A stretch of DNA of 64,000 bases from the NCBI GenBank assembly GCA_963734815.1, contig CAVTIH010000003.1, forward strand, positions 62,001 to 126,000, in the 5' to 3' direction. Positions 8,291 through 17,067 of the stretch are shown here, piece after piece. Positions within the stretch are counted from its first letter, which is position 1. Every line of letters starts with the position of its first letter. The notes beneath the pieces were generated by a model. That model had not been told where the DNA came from and did not search any database. It saw nothing but the letters and a program-made list of their open reading frames with translations. The stretch is from Palsa-744 sp963734815. Its GTDB lineage: Bacteria; Actinomycetota; Thermoleophilia; Solirubrobacterales; Solirubrobacteraceae. Made by a program: the position numbers and the translations under genes.

Positions 8291-9478
8291 GTGGTTCGTC
8301 TGTGAAGTGCGTTGGTGGTTGAAGGGGTGTCGTGGTCTTTGCCGAACTCGTCGCTGGTTGGGTCCAGCGATGATGGAGGTTCGGTATGCCTGCGTTGGCG
8401 AAGAGTGTTGAGATCGCAGCGGACGATCAAGCGGAGCTTGATCGGATTGTGCGCTCGAGCACCGCTGAGGTGCGGATGGTCGAGCGCGCCCAGATCGTGC
8501 TTTGTGCCGCGGAAGGTCGTTCGGCTGCGGAGATCGGCCGGCTGGTGGGGTGTTCGACGAACACGGCGCAGAAGTGGCGGGCGCGCTATGAGCAGGATGG
8601 GATCGCCGGGCTCCGTGACTTGCCGCGCTCGGGTAAACCTCTGATCTATTCGCAGGCGGATCGGGCGAGGCTGATCGCCAAGGCGTGCACGCGTCCACCG
8701 GAGACACCAGAGGGGGCTCAGCGGGAACGCTGGACCTATGAGCAACTCGGGCAGGCGGTGGGGATGTCGCGTGCCCAGGCACACACGATTCTCGCGCGCG
8801 CCGACATCAAGCCGCACCTGACCGACTACTGGGTGATGAGCGACTTCTCCGACCCCGAGTTCGAGGAGCGCCTGAAAGGTGTCTGCGGTCTGTACGTGAA
8901 TCCGCCAGAGAACGTGCTGGTCGTCTCGATCGACGAAAAGACCGGGATCCAGGCCAAGGCACCAACCAAGCCAGACATCCTTCCTGCTCCTGGGCGAACG
9001 ACACGTCGCGAGCACGAATACATCCGCAACGGCACGCAGTGCCTGTTCGCGTGTCTGAAGGTCCACGAGGGTGACGTGCTCGCGATGACCTCGAAGACCC
9101 GCAACCGCTTCGATCTGATCCGCTTCCTCGACCAGCTCGACAGCGAGATCCCCGTCGTCGAGGGCCAGCAGATCATCGCGGTCAGCGACAACCTCTCCAC
9201 CCGCGGCACCGAAGAGGTACAGGAATGGCTCGCCGCTCACCCTCGCTGGAGCTTCCAATTCACCCCCACCCACGCCTCGTGGCTGAATCAGGTCGAGATC
9301 TTCTTCTCGATCCTCTACCGCCGACTGCTCAAGCACGGCATCTTCTTCAGCGAGGAAGACCTCGCCGAGCAAATGCTCGCGTTTATCGAGACCTACAACC
9401 AGACCGCCAAACCATTCAAGTGGACCTACACCGGGAAGGTCCTCGAGGCATAACCCACAAACTTCACAGACGAACCAC
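8291..9478 (+). mobile_element. IS630-family insertion sequence
   Basis: Left end GTGGTTCGTCTGTGAAGT (8291-8308) is repeated in inverse at 9461-9478. The flanks carry the TA duplication typical of IS630/Tc1-mariner elements (TA at 8289-8290 and 9479-9480). The element is 1,188 bp and holds one transposase gene. The perfect repeats, TA duplication and precise in-frame restorability of iclR point to a fairly recent insertion. Confidence 0.93.
8386..9453 (+). CDS. IS630-family transposase
   Basis: This 355-residue transposase has an N-terminal helix-turn-helix region (GRSAAEIGRLVGCSTNTAQKW, then a second HTH near GQAVGMSRAQAHTIL). A DDE superfamily core follows, with acidic residues visible in VVSIDEKTG, IIAVSDNLSTRG and NQVEIFFSILYRR. 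The WTYEQLG linker and the tail PFKWTYTGKVLEA are typical of IS630 transposases. The gene is intact and fills the element. The family cuts at TA dinucleotides, which matches the duplication seen at both ends. Confidence 0.94.
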   Translation: MPALAKSVEIAADDQAELDRIVRSSTAEVRMVERAQIVLCAAEGRSAAEIGRLVGCSTNTAQKWRARYEQDGIAGLRDLPRSGKPLIYSQADRARLIAKACTRPPETPEGAQRERWTYEQLGQAVGMSRAQAHTILARADIKPHLTDYWVMSDFSDPEFEERLKGVCGLYVNPPENVLVVSIDEKTGIQAKAPTKPDILPAPGRTTRREHEYIRNGTQCLFACLKVHEGDVLAMTSKTRNRFDLIRFLDQLDSEIPVVEGQQIIAVSDNLSTRGTEEVQEWLAAHPRWSFQFTPTHASWLNQVEIFFSILYRRLLKHGIFFSEEDLAEQMLAFIETYNQTAKPFKWTYTGKVLEA

Positions 9479-9936
9479 TAGGACTCACTATCGGGTCGCG
9501 GCTGCCAATTTACTGCACAGCAATGGGAAAGCTTTTGCTTGCCCAGCTCTACGAGGAGGCCCAACGAGATTTGACGGAAGGATGCACTCTCGCCAAGCAT
9601 GCGCCAAATACCATCAGGTCAAAAAAAGCGCTGAGAGCAGAGCTGGAAACCATCCGCGCGTCTGGTATAGCGGTCAACGATGAGGAGCTTGCCCCCGGCC
9701 TAATTGCTATTGCAGCGCCCGTGCGCCGTGAGTCACGCGAGGTGGTTGCTGCTATTAACCTGGCCGCGAACAAGGCGGTCATCGATATTGAGCACTTGGT
9801 CGGCGCGCTCGCGCCGCACCTTATTTCGACCGCCGATCATATCTCGGCCCGCCTGGGCTACCGGCGCGAGGATGAGCCACACAGTACGGTCAGCCAACTG
9901 TATCCCGTGGATGCAGCGGCGGGGGAGAAAAATTAA

Positions 9937-10201
9937 ATGGGCGCCGCGCTCACCGTACCCGCTGACCTTGTGGCAGCTCACACAGGTCGAACTCGGCGAA
10001 GTGTTGAGCAACCTCGGCAAGGCGATCGGCCCAGGCTTTCTCGAACACGCCCAGCAGTCCGGGCTACCGGTTCCCGCCGAGCTGACCGACCCCAACAAGC
10101 CACCGACGCCACAGCAGATCGTCGACTTCGTCTTTGGGATCGCCGCAAAGTACTTCCCGCGCCTGGTCCCCGACGAGACCGAGGGACCACAGAGCTACTG
10201 A
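9937..10201 (+). pseudogene. Gene fragment of unknown family after iclR
   Basis: From about 9968 one frame reads LWQLTQVELGEVLSNLGKAIG...PTPQQIVDFVFGIAAKYFPRL and ends at 10201. It looks like the C-terminal part of a real protein, but this frame has no credible start; upstream it runs into an out-of-frame reading of iclR. The ATG at 9937 is in a different frame, so either the gene lost its 5' part or a frameshift separates the two. I do not recognise the family. Confidence 0.35.
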
Positions 10202-10329
10202 CTGCGACGCGGACCGGCCTGACCGCGGCCCAGACCCCGTCCTCGTCCGAGGTGGGAGCGCGCTGCTGATCGGAGTCAACGCCCGCTGTCCATTGTCACC
10301 CGCCGCGGGTTGGCGCGCCGGCGGGGGAG

Positions 10330-11220
10330 CTAACCGGGGTTCGTGGCTGCGACGATCCAGACGGACCCGCGGCCGATTATGGAGCCGTCGGGCTTCTGCC
10401 AGGCGGCGTAGCGGTCCCTCAGAGCCTCGGCGATCTCGCCCCTGCGGCTCTCCCCGTGCTCCCCGTTCAGACGGATCAGCTCTGCACCGGGTCCAATCGC
10501 GAGCAGGGCGTCGATCGCCTCGTCCATGTCCGCGCCCATGAAGTAGTCGAAGTCGCGCTGATGCAACTCGATCTCGTCGAACCCGGCGGCCTGGAGAATC
10601 CCGCGGGTGGTCTCGGGATTACCGAGCGAGAACGGCCCGGGCCCGCAGGTGTCGGCCTCGTACTCCTCAGGGCGCGAGAGAAACCGTTCAACGACCTGCT
10701 CGGTCTCTGCCCACAACGGGCTGTCGGCCTTGCGCCGCCAGCAGATCTTGGCGAGCCTGCCGCCGGGCTTAAGCGCACCGCGAATCGCGCGCATAGCCGG
10801 AACCGGCGCGGCGAAGAACTGCGTCCCCATGCGCGAGAAAGCGTAGTCGTAGAGGGGATCCCACGCAGCCGTCTGCGCATCGGCGATCTCAAACACAACG
10901 TTCTCTACCCCCGCCTCGACGGCCTCGCGACGGGCGTCCTCGATGAACCGCGGCGAGGAATCGGTGCCGAGCGCGAAGCCTCCCGACCCGACGAGCCCAG
11001 CCAGCCGCTGAGTCGTCTCGCCGAAGCCGCACCCGATGTCGATGCAGCTGCCACGCCCGGGCGGCGGAAAGAGCCCGAAGACCTCGTCTGTGACCTCTGC
11101 CAGCGCACCCACGAACACCTTGCGGTTGGACTTCCACCGCTCATACAGGACCGTGTCCCATGCGCGCACCGCTTCCTCGTTGGCCACCGCTACCGCACCC
11201 GAGCGCTGCTGTTGGGTCAT
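10330..11220 (-). CDS. SAM-dependent class I methyltransferase
   Basis: The 296-residue protein carries the Rossmann motif I CIDIGCGFGETT near residue 60 and an acidic end of the second strand (GTDSSPRFIEDAR). Downstream strands read VVFEIADAQTAAW and ALKPGGRLAKICWRR, as in UbiE/Ubie-like small-molecule methyltransferases. The C-terminal half (EIELHQRDFDYFMGADMDEAIDALLAIGPGAE) resembles proteins annotated simply as methyltransferase domain 25. It stands alone, convergent with the fragment before it and 95 bp downstream of the hflX stop. The substrate cannot be assigned. Confidence 0.85.
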   Translation of the reverse strand: MTQQQRSGAVAVANEEAVRAWDTVLYERWKSNRKVFVGALAEVTDEVFGLFPPPGRGSCIDIGCGFGETTQRLAGLVGSGGFALGTDSSPRFIEDARREAVEAGVENVVFEIADAQTAAWDPLYDYAFSRMGTQFFAAPVPAMRAIRGALKPGGRLAKICWRRKADSPLWAETEQVVERFLSRPEEYEADTCGPGPFSLGNPETTRGILQAAGFDEIELHQRDFDYFMGADMDEAIDALLAIGPGAELIRLNGEHGESRRGEIAEALRDRYAAWQKPDGSIIGRGSVWIVAATNPG

Positions 11221-11315
11221 CGGCCGATACTACACTTCAACGCCGCTCCGCTCTCTAGACCGCTGCTTCCACCAAGAGCGGGAGCCGACGACGGCCCTGG
11301 TAAACGGTACTGGGT

Positions 11316-12614
11316 CTAAGCCACCGCGAACCGCGCGAAGCGTGACGCCACACGAGCCGGCACGAGCGCACGGACGCGGACGCCCTCGGGTGTGTCGCGG
11401 CGGGCCAGCTCACCCGCGACCTCGTGCAGCTCCGCGAGGCTGGAGCCGCTGGCATAGGGGACGAGCAGGTCGAGCGGGCAGAGCGTGTGACGCAGCTCGG
11501 ACTCGATGCGGGCGGCGAGCTCGTCAAGCCCCTCGCCTGTGACGCCGCTGAGCAGCACCGCCTCGGGGTGGTGCAGGCGCAGCTCCTGCCGTGCGGCGTC
11601 GTCGAGCAGGTCAGCCTTGTTGAGCACAAGCACGCGCGGGGAGACGTCGGCGCCGATCTCGGCGAGTACCCCCTCGACCGCGCGGCGCATCGCCTCCATC
11701 TCGCCCTCCGCTGCTGAGGCGTCGAGTACGTGCAGCAGCACGTCGGCGCGGATCGTCTCCTCCAGCGTGGCGCCGAAGGCGTCGACCAACTGGTGGGGAA
11801 GCTTGCGGATGAAGCCCACCGTGTCGGTCACGAGGTGGGGGCGGCCGCCGATGTGCACCGTACGCGTGGTCGGGTCGAGCGTGTGGAAGAGGCGGTCGCG
11901 CACGCGGCGGTCGAGTTCGGCCTGATGATCGGGACCCGCCCGCCCACCGCGGCCGTAGGCCGATGTGAGGGCGTTCAGCAGCGTCGACTTGCCGGCGTTG
12001 GTGTACCCCGCGAGCGCGATCGTCGGCAGCGCGGCCCGCTCACGCTCGGCGCGCATCACCGCGCGAGTGCCGCGCACATGCTCCAAGCGTCGACGCAACG
12101 CCGCGATGCGGTCGCGGGCGAGACGGCGGTCGGTCTCGATCTGGCTCTCGCCTGGCCCCCTCGTGCCGATCCCACCGCCGAGGCGCTCGAGGTGGCTCCA
12201 CAGGCCGCGCATGCGCGCGAGGTTGTACTCCAGCTGGGCCAGCTCGACCTGCAACTTGCCCTCGGCCGAGGCGGCGTGGGCGGCGAAGATGTCGAGGATC
12301 ACCGTGGTGCGATCGACCACCGGCAGGCCCAGCTTGGCCTCGAGGTTGCGCTCCTGGCGCGGGGTGAGCTCGTCGTCGCAGGCGATCACGTTTGCGTCGA
12401 GCTCCTGCGCGCGCTGCTTGGCCTCCGCGACCTTACCCGGCCCGAGGTAAGTGTTGGGGTGGGGCTGCTCGCGGCGCTGCACCAGCTCCCCCACCACCGC
12501 CACGCCGGCGGCGCCCAGCAGCTCGCCCAGCTCGCGCACGCTGCTGTCGTCCGCATCGGGCAGCGCGGCGATGCAGAGGGCGCGTTGGCGCGCGCGAGGC
12601 GCTGTCACATCCAT
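11316..12614 (-). CDS. hflX: GTPase HflX
   Basis: The 432-residue protein shows the HflX layout. The N-terminal domain is followed by the glycine-rich linker GTRGPGESQIETDRR and a coiled stretch. The G domain then has G1 GYTNAGKSTLLN, G3 DTVGFIRKLP and G4 NKADL. HflX binds the 50S subunit and splits stalled ribosomes, especially under heat or antibiotic stress. The G domain contains a small insertion (YGRGGRAGPDHQAEL) between G1 and the switch region. It is the last gene of a minus-strand run with dapL, dapF and miaA; hflX near miaA is a common bacterial pairing. ATG 12614 is preceded by a GGGAG-like site. Confidence 0.95.
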   Translation of the reverse strand: MDVTAPRARQRALCIAALPDADDSSVRELGELLGAAGVAVVGELVQRREQPHPNTYLGPGKVAEAKQRAQELDANVIACDDELTPRQERNLEAKLGLPVVDRTTVILDIFAAHAASAEGKLQVELAQLEYNLARMRGLWSHLERLGGGIGTRGPGESQIETDRRLARDRIAALRRRLEHVRGTRAVMRAERERAALPTIALAGYTNAGKSTLLNALTSAYGRGGRAGPDHQAELDRRVRDRLFHTLDPTTRTVHIGGRPHLVTDTVGFIRKLPHQLVDAFGATLEETIRADVLLHVLDASAAEGEMEAMRRAVEGVLAEIGADVSPRVLVLNKADLLDDAARQELRLHHPEAVLLSGVTGEGLDELAARIESELRHTLCPLDLLVPYASGSSLAELHEVAGELARRDTPEGVRVRALVPARVASRFARFAVA

Positions 12615-12638
12615 TCACTCCCAGTTTAGGGCCCACCT

Positions 12639-13802
12639 TCAGGCGAGCGAGGCCAGCCGCTCGACGGCCTCGGCGAGGCGCTCGTCGGGCGTCGTCAGCG
12701 AGATCCGAAACCAGCCCTCGCCGCTGGGGCCGTAGGCACTGCCGGGCGAGATCACCACGGCGGTGCGCTCCAGCACGTGCTCGCAGTAGGCGACCGAGCT
12801 CTCGAAGCCCGCGGGAACGGGCGCCCACACGTAGATCGTGCCCTTTGGTGGGGTGACGTGCACGCCAGCCTTGGCGAGCGCGTCGCAGACGAGGTCGCGG
12901 CGGATGCGGTAGAGCTCGTTCATCGAGGCGACCTCGGCGTCGGCCTGCGGCGAGAGCGCGGCGATCCCCGCGAGCTGCACCGCCTCGAACAGGCCGGAGT
13001 CGATGTTGGTCTTCAGCCGCCAGTAGGTCGCGATCGCCTCGCTGTTTCCGACCACGGCCGCGCAGCGCCAGCCGGTCATGTTGTAGCCCTTGGAGAGCGA
13101 AAACACCTCGATCCCGACATCCTTGGCGCCGGGGGTCGCGAGGAACGAGCCCGGGCGGTGGCCGTCGTAGGCGATCTCCGAGTAGGAGTTGTCGTGCACG
13201 ACGAGGATCCCGTGCTCGTGGGCGAACGCCACGACGCGCTCGAAGAAGCCCTCGGGCGCGAGCGCGCCGGTGGGGTTGTTGGGGTAGTTGAGGTACATCA
13301 GCTTCGCGCGCGCGAGGTCCGCGGGGGCGATCGCCTCGAAGTCGGGGACGAAGCCGAGCTCCGGCACGAGCGCCAGCGGCACGGGGTCGGCGCCGGCGAG
13401 CAGCGGGCCAGCGGTGTACACCGGGTAGCCGGGGTCGGAAGCGAGCGCCGCGTCGCCGGGGTCGAGGAAGGCGAGGTTGAGGTTGAAGATCGCCTCCTTG
13501 GCGCCGATCGCGGGAATGATCTCACTCGCGGGGTCGAGCTCCACGTCGAAGCGCCGCGCGTAGAAGTCGCTGATCGCTTCGCGGAAGTCGCCGCGGCCGC
13601 GGTTGGAGGGGTAGCGGTGGGTCTCCGGCTCGGTGACCGCCTCCTGCATCGCCTCGACGATCAGCGCCGGCGTCGGGCGGTCGGGGTCGCCGATGCCGAG
13701 GCTGATCACGTCCACCCCCGCAGCCTGCTTGGCGGCGATCTTGCGCTCCAGTTCGGCAAACAGGTACGGAGGGATGCGGCTCAGTCGCTCACTCGGTTTC
13801 AT
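12639..13802 (-). CDS. dapL: LL-diaminopimelate aminotransferase-like class I aminotransferase
   Basis: This is a 387-residue PLP-dependent aminotransferase. Visible landmarks are SLGIGDPDRPTP near the N-terminus, YLNYPNNPTG, and the PLP-lysine motif SLSKGYNMTGWR, which is typical of DapL-group enzymes. DapL converts tetrahydrodipicolinate and glutamate directly to LL-diaminopimelate. The next gene upstream is a DapF homologue, and dapA/dapB are elsewhere in the window, which supports this over a generic aspartate aminotransferase. ATG 13802 is chosen because AGGAAGGAG precedes it; an upstream ATG at 13823 is less likely. The exact amino-acid specificity is inferred. Confidence 0.78.
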   Translation of the reverse strand: MKPSERLSRIPPYLFAELERKIAAKQAAGVDVISLGIGDPDRPTPALIVEAMQEAVTEPETHRYPSNRGRGDFREAISDFYARRFDVELDPASEIIPAIGAKEAIFNLNLAFLDPGDAALASDPGYPVYTAGPLLAGADPVPLALVPELGFVPDFEAIAPADLARAKLMYLNYPNNPTGALAPEGFFERVVAFAHEHGILVVHDNSYSEIAYDGHRPGSFLATPGAKDVGIEVFSLSKGYNMTGWRCAAVVGNSEAIATYWRLKTNIDSGLFEAVQLAGIAALSPQADAEVASMNELYRIRRDLVCDALAKAGVHVTPPKGTIYVWAPVPAGFESSVAYCEHVLERTAVVISPGSAYGPSGEGWFRISLTTPDERLAEAVERLASLA

Positions 13803-13834
13803 GCTGCTCCTTCCTGCGGTCATCTCTCAGATGG

Positions 13835-14797
13835 TCACTCGGTCTCATGCAGCTCCTTCAGGAAGTCCTCGCTCAGGCAGCCCTCGTACACCGGCCGCGC
13901 CCAGCCGGTCAGATGCACGCGCAACTCCTCCCCCACCTCGACCTGCAGCTCGCCGCCGTCGAGGGCGACGGTGACGGTACTCGATTCGTGCACCCCGCCA
14001 CCGGATTTGTGCCCGGCGGCGCCCGCCGGCAGGCGCAGCGCATCGACGTCGTGCGTCGGCGGGGAGCGCCGGTGGGCCAGCACGTGGGCGACCGCCGCAC
14101 CGGTGGCGCCAGTGCCGGAGGAGAGTGTCTCCCCCACCCCGCGCTCGAAGATCCGCGTGCGGATGCGAAACGGTTCGGTCTCGGTGTACCAGGAGACGTT
14201 GGTGCGGTGCGGGAAGAGCTCGTGGTCTTCGATCGCAGGGCCGATCGCGGCCAGGTCGAGCGCCAGCAGCGCGTCCAAGTCCTCGACGTGGATCGCGCAT
14301 TGGGGGTTGCCGATCGAGACATGCTGGAAGCGCCAGCGCCGCCCGCCGGCGCTCAGTTCGCCATGACCGTCGGGGGGCCCACTCGGGAAGCTCTGTGAAG
14401 TGAGCGACGCGGCGCCCATGTCGATGCGGCAGCTGTGTGGACTGAGGATCGTCGGCGTGATCGCCCCCGCAGCGGTGTGGATCGCAAACACGTCCTCCTC
14501 AGTCCAGCCGTGGCGACGCAGGTACAGCACCGCCTCACGCGCGCCGTTGCCCGACAGCTCCGCCTCCGAGCCGTCGGGGTTGTAAATCGACAGCCGCGCG
14601 ACAAACTGGGGGTCGTCGCTGGAGGCGAGCAGCAGTACCCCGTCAGCGCCAACCCCGAAGTGCGGTGCGCAGAGCTTGCGGATGCGTGGCGGGGTGAGCT
14701 CGAACGGCAGTTGCGCGCGCTCCATGATCAGGTAGTCGTTGCCGTGCGCCTGCCACTTCTCGAACCGCATCGGGCGTATCTCTGGGGAGGCGGTCAT
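13835..14797 (-). CDS. dapF: Diaminopimelate epimerase homologue lacking both catalytic cysteines
   Basis: This 320-residue protein is clearly of the DapF fold (KWQAHGNDYLI, FGVGADGVLLL, IYNPDGSEAELSGNGAR, QHVSIGNPQCAIHV, FERGVGETLSSGTGATG). DapF normally uses two cysteines, in GNGARC and CGTGA. Here the first position is Glu (GNGAREAV, about residue 88) and the second is Ser (SSGTGATG, about residue 227). Both were re-read from the DNA. The ATG at 14797 overlaps the miaA stop as ATGA; an internal ATG at 14770 is also possible. It probably binds a DAP-like ligand, but the usual two-base thiol racemisation cannot operate, so the function may differ or use other residues. Confidence 0.85.
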   Translation of the reverse strand: MTASPEIRPMRFEKWQAHGNDYLIMERAQLPFELTPPRIRKLCAPHFGVGADGVLLLASSDDPQFVARLSIYNPDGSEAELSGNGAREAVLYLRRHGWTEEDVFAIHTAAGAITPTILSPHSCRIDMGAASLTSQSFPSGPPDGHGELSAGGRRWRFQHVSIGNPQCAIHVEDLDALLALDLAAIGPAIEDHELFPHRTNVSWYTETEPFRIRTRIFERGVGETLSSGTGATGAAVAHVLAHRRSPPTHDVDALRLPAGAAGHKSGGGVHESSTVTVALDGGELQVEVGEELRVHLTGWARPVYEGCLSEDFLKELHETE

Positions 14798-15699
14798 ACG
14801 CGGTTGGAGTCTACGATTTCGACCTCCGCGGCGACGTCCTCCGGCGTGCGGCCGGTCACGTCGATCAGATGGACGCCCGCGAGCTTGCGCATCCAGGAGA
14901 GCTGGCGGCGGGCGTAGTTGCGGGTGCGGCGCTGCATCGCCTCGACGTCGCCGGCCAGCAGCTCCTCGAAGCCGAGCGCCTTGCGCGCCGTGACCGATGC
15001 GCCGGCGGCGTGCGCCCGCAGCACCTCCTCGCGCACCCCCGCCGCCAACATCCGCTCGACGCGGGCGTCGATCCGTGCGTACAGCGCGTCTCGCTCCAGC
15101 GTCATCCCGACGAGCAGTGTGGGGCGGCGCACCTCGTCGGTCCACAGCTGCGAGGGGCCCTCGGGCGGCTCCAGCTCCCCGGCTTCGAGTAGCTCCAACG
15201 CGCGCACGATCCGTTGACGGTCGGCGGGGTCGATGCGCTCGGCCGCCCACGGCGCACCACGCGCGAGGCGGGCGTGCAGCACGGCGGGCCCCTCCCGTTC
15301 GAGCTCGGCGGTGAGGCGCTCGCGCAGACCCTCGGGCGGTGGCGGGCGCAGGCGCAGCTCGGTCAGCGCCGCGCGCAAGTAGAGGCCGGTGCCGCCAACG
15401 ACGATTGGCCGTCTCCCCCGCGCGAGCAGCGCGTCGATCTCGGCGTGCGCCAGCTCGGCGTACTGGCCGGCGCTGAAGGAGGCGTCGGGCGGCAGGAAGG
15501 AGACCAGCCGGTGCTCCAGGGCCGCCTGCTCGGCCGCCGAGGCAACGCCGGTGAGCGTCTCAAGGCCGATGTAAACCTGCAGCGCGTCGGCGGAGACGGC
15601 CACGGGGTCCTCGCCGGCGGCCCGCAGCCGCGCGGCCAGCGCCACCGCGACAGCGGTCTTGCCCACACCCGTGGGGCCGAACAGCGCGATCACCTGCAT
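14794..15699 (-). CDS. miaA: tRNA dimethylallyltransferase MiaA
   Basis: The 301-residue protein begins with the P-loop ALFGPTGVGKTAVAVALA and carries the MiaA motifs SADALQVYIGLETLTG, VVGGTGLYLRAALTEL and the late ARRQLSWMRKL. It adds the dimethylallyl group to N6 of A37 in tRNAs that read UNN codons. MiaB, encoded on the same strand further upstream, then adds the methylthio group. The stop overlaps the dapF start as ATGA, so miaA, dapF, dapL and hflX are probably co-transcribed from the 119-bp gap at 15700-15818 that it shares with a divergent dehydrogenase. Confidence 0.95.
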   Translation of the reverse strand: MQVIALFGPTGVGKTAVAVALAARLRAAGEDPVAVSADALQVYIGLETLTGVASAAEQAALEHRLVSFLPPDASFSAGQYAELAHAEIDALLARGRRPIVVGGTGLYLRAALTELRLRPPPPEGLRERLTAELEREGPAVLHARLARGAPWAAERIDPADRQRIVRALELLEAGELEPPEGPSQLWTDEVRRPTLLVGMTLERDALYARIDARVERMLAAGVREEVLRAHAAGASVTARKALGFEELLAGDVEAMQRRTRNYARRQLSWMRKLAGVHLIDVTGRTPEDVAAEVEIVDSNRV

Positions 15700-15818
15700 T
15701 GACGTAGCCTTGCACCATCGGCTAGCTCAGCGGTCGGCCGCGCCTGTCAGCCCACACCCCAACCGCCCGTCTCGACGCCTCGACCCAACTCACCCCAACC
15801 TGCCGGGAGCGACCACCA

Positions 15819-16604
15819 ATGCAGATCCACAACTCCACCGTCCTGCTCACCGGCGCCACCGGCGGCCTCGGCGAAGCGATCGCCCGTGAGCTGGGCGGGC
15901 GCGGCGCGAAGCTGATCCTGACCGGCAGGCGCACGGATGTGCTGGAGGGGCTGGCAGGCGAGCTCGGCGCGCGCGCGCTGGCCGCGGACCTCGCCGACCG
16001 TGCTGCGGTCGATCGCCTGCTGGGCGACGCGGGCGATGTGGACATCCTGGTCGCCAACGCGGCGCTGCACGGGGCGGGGCGCCTGGAGGAATTCGAGATG
16101 GAGGAGGTCGACCGCACGCTGGAGGTCAACCTGCGCGCCCCGATTGCGATGGCGCACGCGCTGGCGCCGGCGATGGTGGCGCGTGGCCAGGGCCACCTGC
16201 TGTTCGTCTCCTCGCTCTCGGGCAAGGCGCCGACCGCGATGACTTCGCTGTACAACGCGACGAAGTTCGGGCTGCGCGGCTTCGCCCTGGGGCTGCGTCC
16301 GGAGCTGCGCGAGCGGGGCGTCGGGGTGTCCGTCGTCAACCCGGGCTTCATCCGCGAAGCGGGGATGTTCGCGGCCTCGGGCGCGAAGCTCCCACCCGGT
16401 GTCGGCACACGTAGCCCCCAAGACGTGGGGCGCGCGGTCGCGGAGGCGATCGAGCGCAACCGTGCAGAGGTCGACGTCGCACCGCTGGCGCTGCGTGTCG
16501 GCTCGGCCTTCGCGGGTCTTGCCCCCGGCCTCGCTGCAACCGTCACCCGCAAGACGGGTAACGACAAGCTCGCCGAGGAGCTGGCGGCGGGGCACCGCCC
16601 GTAG
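15819..16604 (+). CDS. Short-chain dehydrogenase/reductase
   Basis: The 261-residue protein has the classical SDR layout: TGATGGLGEAIARE (cofactor glycine motif) at the N-terminus, ADLADRAAVDRLL, VANAALHGAG (the NAAG-like motif), FVSSLSGKAP with the catalytic serine region, and YNATK with the catalytic Tyr/Lys. An arginine pair follows the first strand (LTGRRTD), which favours NADP(H). It stands alone on the plus strand, divergent from miaA. The substrate is not predictable; proteins of this subgroup reduce ketones or fatty-acyl intermediates. Confidence 0.88.
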   Translation: MQIHNSTVLLTGATGGLGEAIARELGGRGAKLILTGRRTDVLEGLAGELGARALAADLADRAAVDRLLGDAGDVDILVANAALHGAGRLEEFEMEEVDRTLEVNLRAPIAMAHALAPAMVARGQGHLLFVSSLSGKAPTAMTSLYNATKFGLRGFALGLRPELRERGVGVSVVNPGFIREAGMFAASGAKLPPGVGTRSPQDVGRAVAEAIERNRAEVDVAPLALRVGSAFAGLAPGLAATVTRKTGNDKLAEELAAGHRP

Positions 16605-16713
16605 GCCCACGAACTCCTTCGATAGGCCTTAGACACGCGTTGCGGACCGCTTAGGGACGAGGCGCAGGATGGGTGGCGTAAGAAAGCTCCCCAACCGACC
16701 ACAGGAGGTCCCC

Positions 16714-17067
16714 ATGAACAGGGCGAATACGATCAGGGCGGTCATCGTGGTGGGCGCGCTGGCAACGGGAGGCGCGGTCGCCGGCATCGCCGGCGCTGCC
16801 GCGGCTCCGAGTGGCTCCACTGGCACGACGGGTACGACATCGACCCAGTCAACGCCTTCCACCACGACCACTCCGTCCACGACAACCACCCCCTCGACGC
16901 CATCCAAAACAGCCCCGGCGCCGAACTCGACGAGCCCCTCGGGCCACCCCTGCCCGAACATGGGCAAAGGGTCGAGCGGGGGATCGAGCTCGAAATCCGG
17001 ATCGGGCAGCGAATCGGGATCGAGCTACACCGGCCCTCCCCCGGGGCCTGCCGCTACCGCCGAGTAG
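16714..17067 (+). CDS. Small secreted Ser/Thr-Pro-rich protein
   Basis: ATG 16714 follows AGGAGG at 16703-16708. The first about 33 residues form a signal peptide (short basic start, hydrophobic VIVVGALATGGAVAGIAGA, Ala-rich cleavage region). The mature part is low complexity: Thr/Ser/Pro repeats, one Cys in SGHPCPNMGKG, then Gly/Ser runs. Such sequences are typical of exported or wall-associated actinobacterial proteins and are often glycosylated. No enzymatic domain is present. Its 3' end overlaps the 3' end of miaB by 14 nt in convergent orientation. Confidence 0.7.
   Translation: MNRANTIRAVIVVGALATGGAVAGIAGAAAAPSGSTGTTGTTSTQSTPSTTTTPSTTTTPSTPSKTAPAPNSTSPSGHPCPNMGKGSSGGSSSKSGSGSESGSSYTGPPPGPAATAE

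Larger units (their letters stand above)
7829..9936 (+). pseudogene. IclR-family regulator interrupted by IS630
   Basis: Codons 1-154 (7829-8290) encode an IclR N-terminus: an HTH around SLERGLAILGCFTPHSP...ADALGMSRSTTHRY and the start of the effector domain. The coding sequence resumes at 9481 and runs to 9936. Removing 8291-9480 (the IS630 element plus one TA copy) joins the halves exactly in frame across RKIDL|GLTIGSRLP. This gives a 305-residue protein of normal IclR architecture, with TAMGKLLLAQL as expected near the ligand domain. As it stands, translation stops a few codons inside the IS. The ISNCY-like element also ends only 57 bp upstream. Its former target operon is not evident. Confidence 0.88.
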
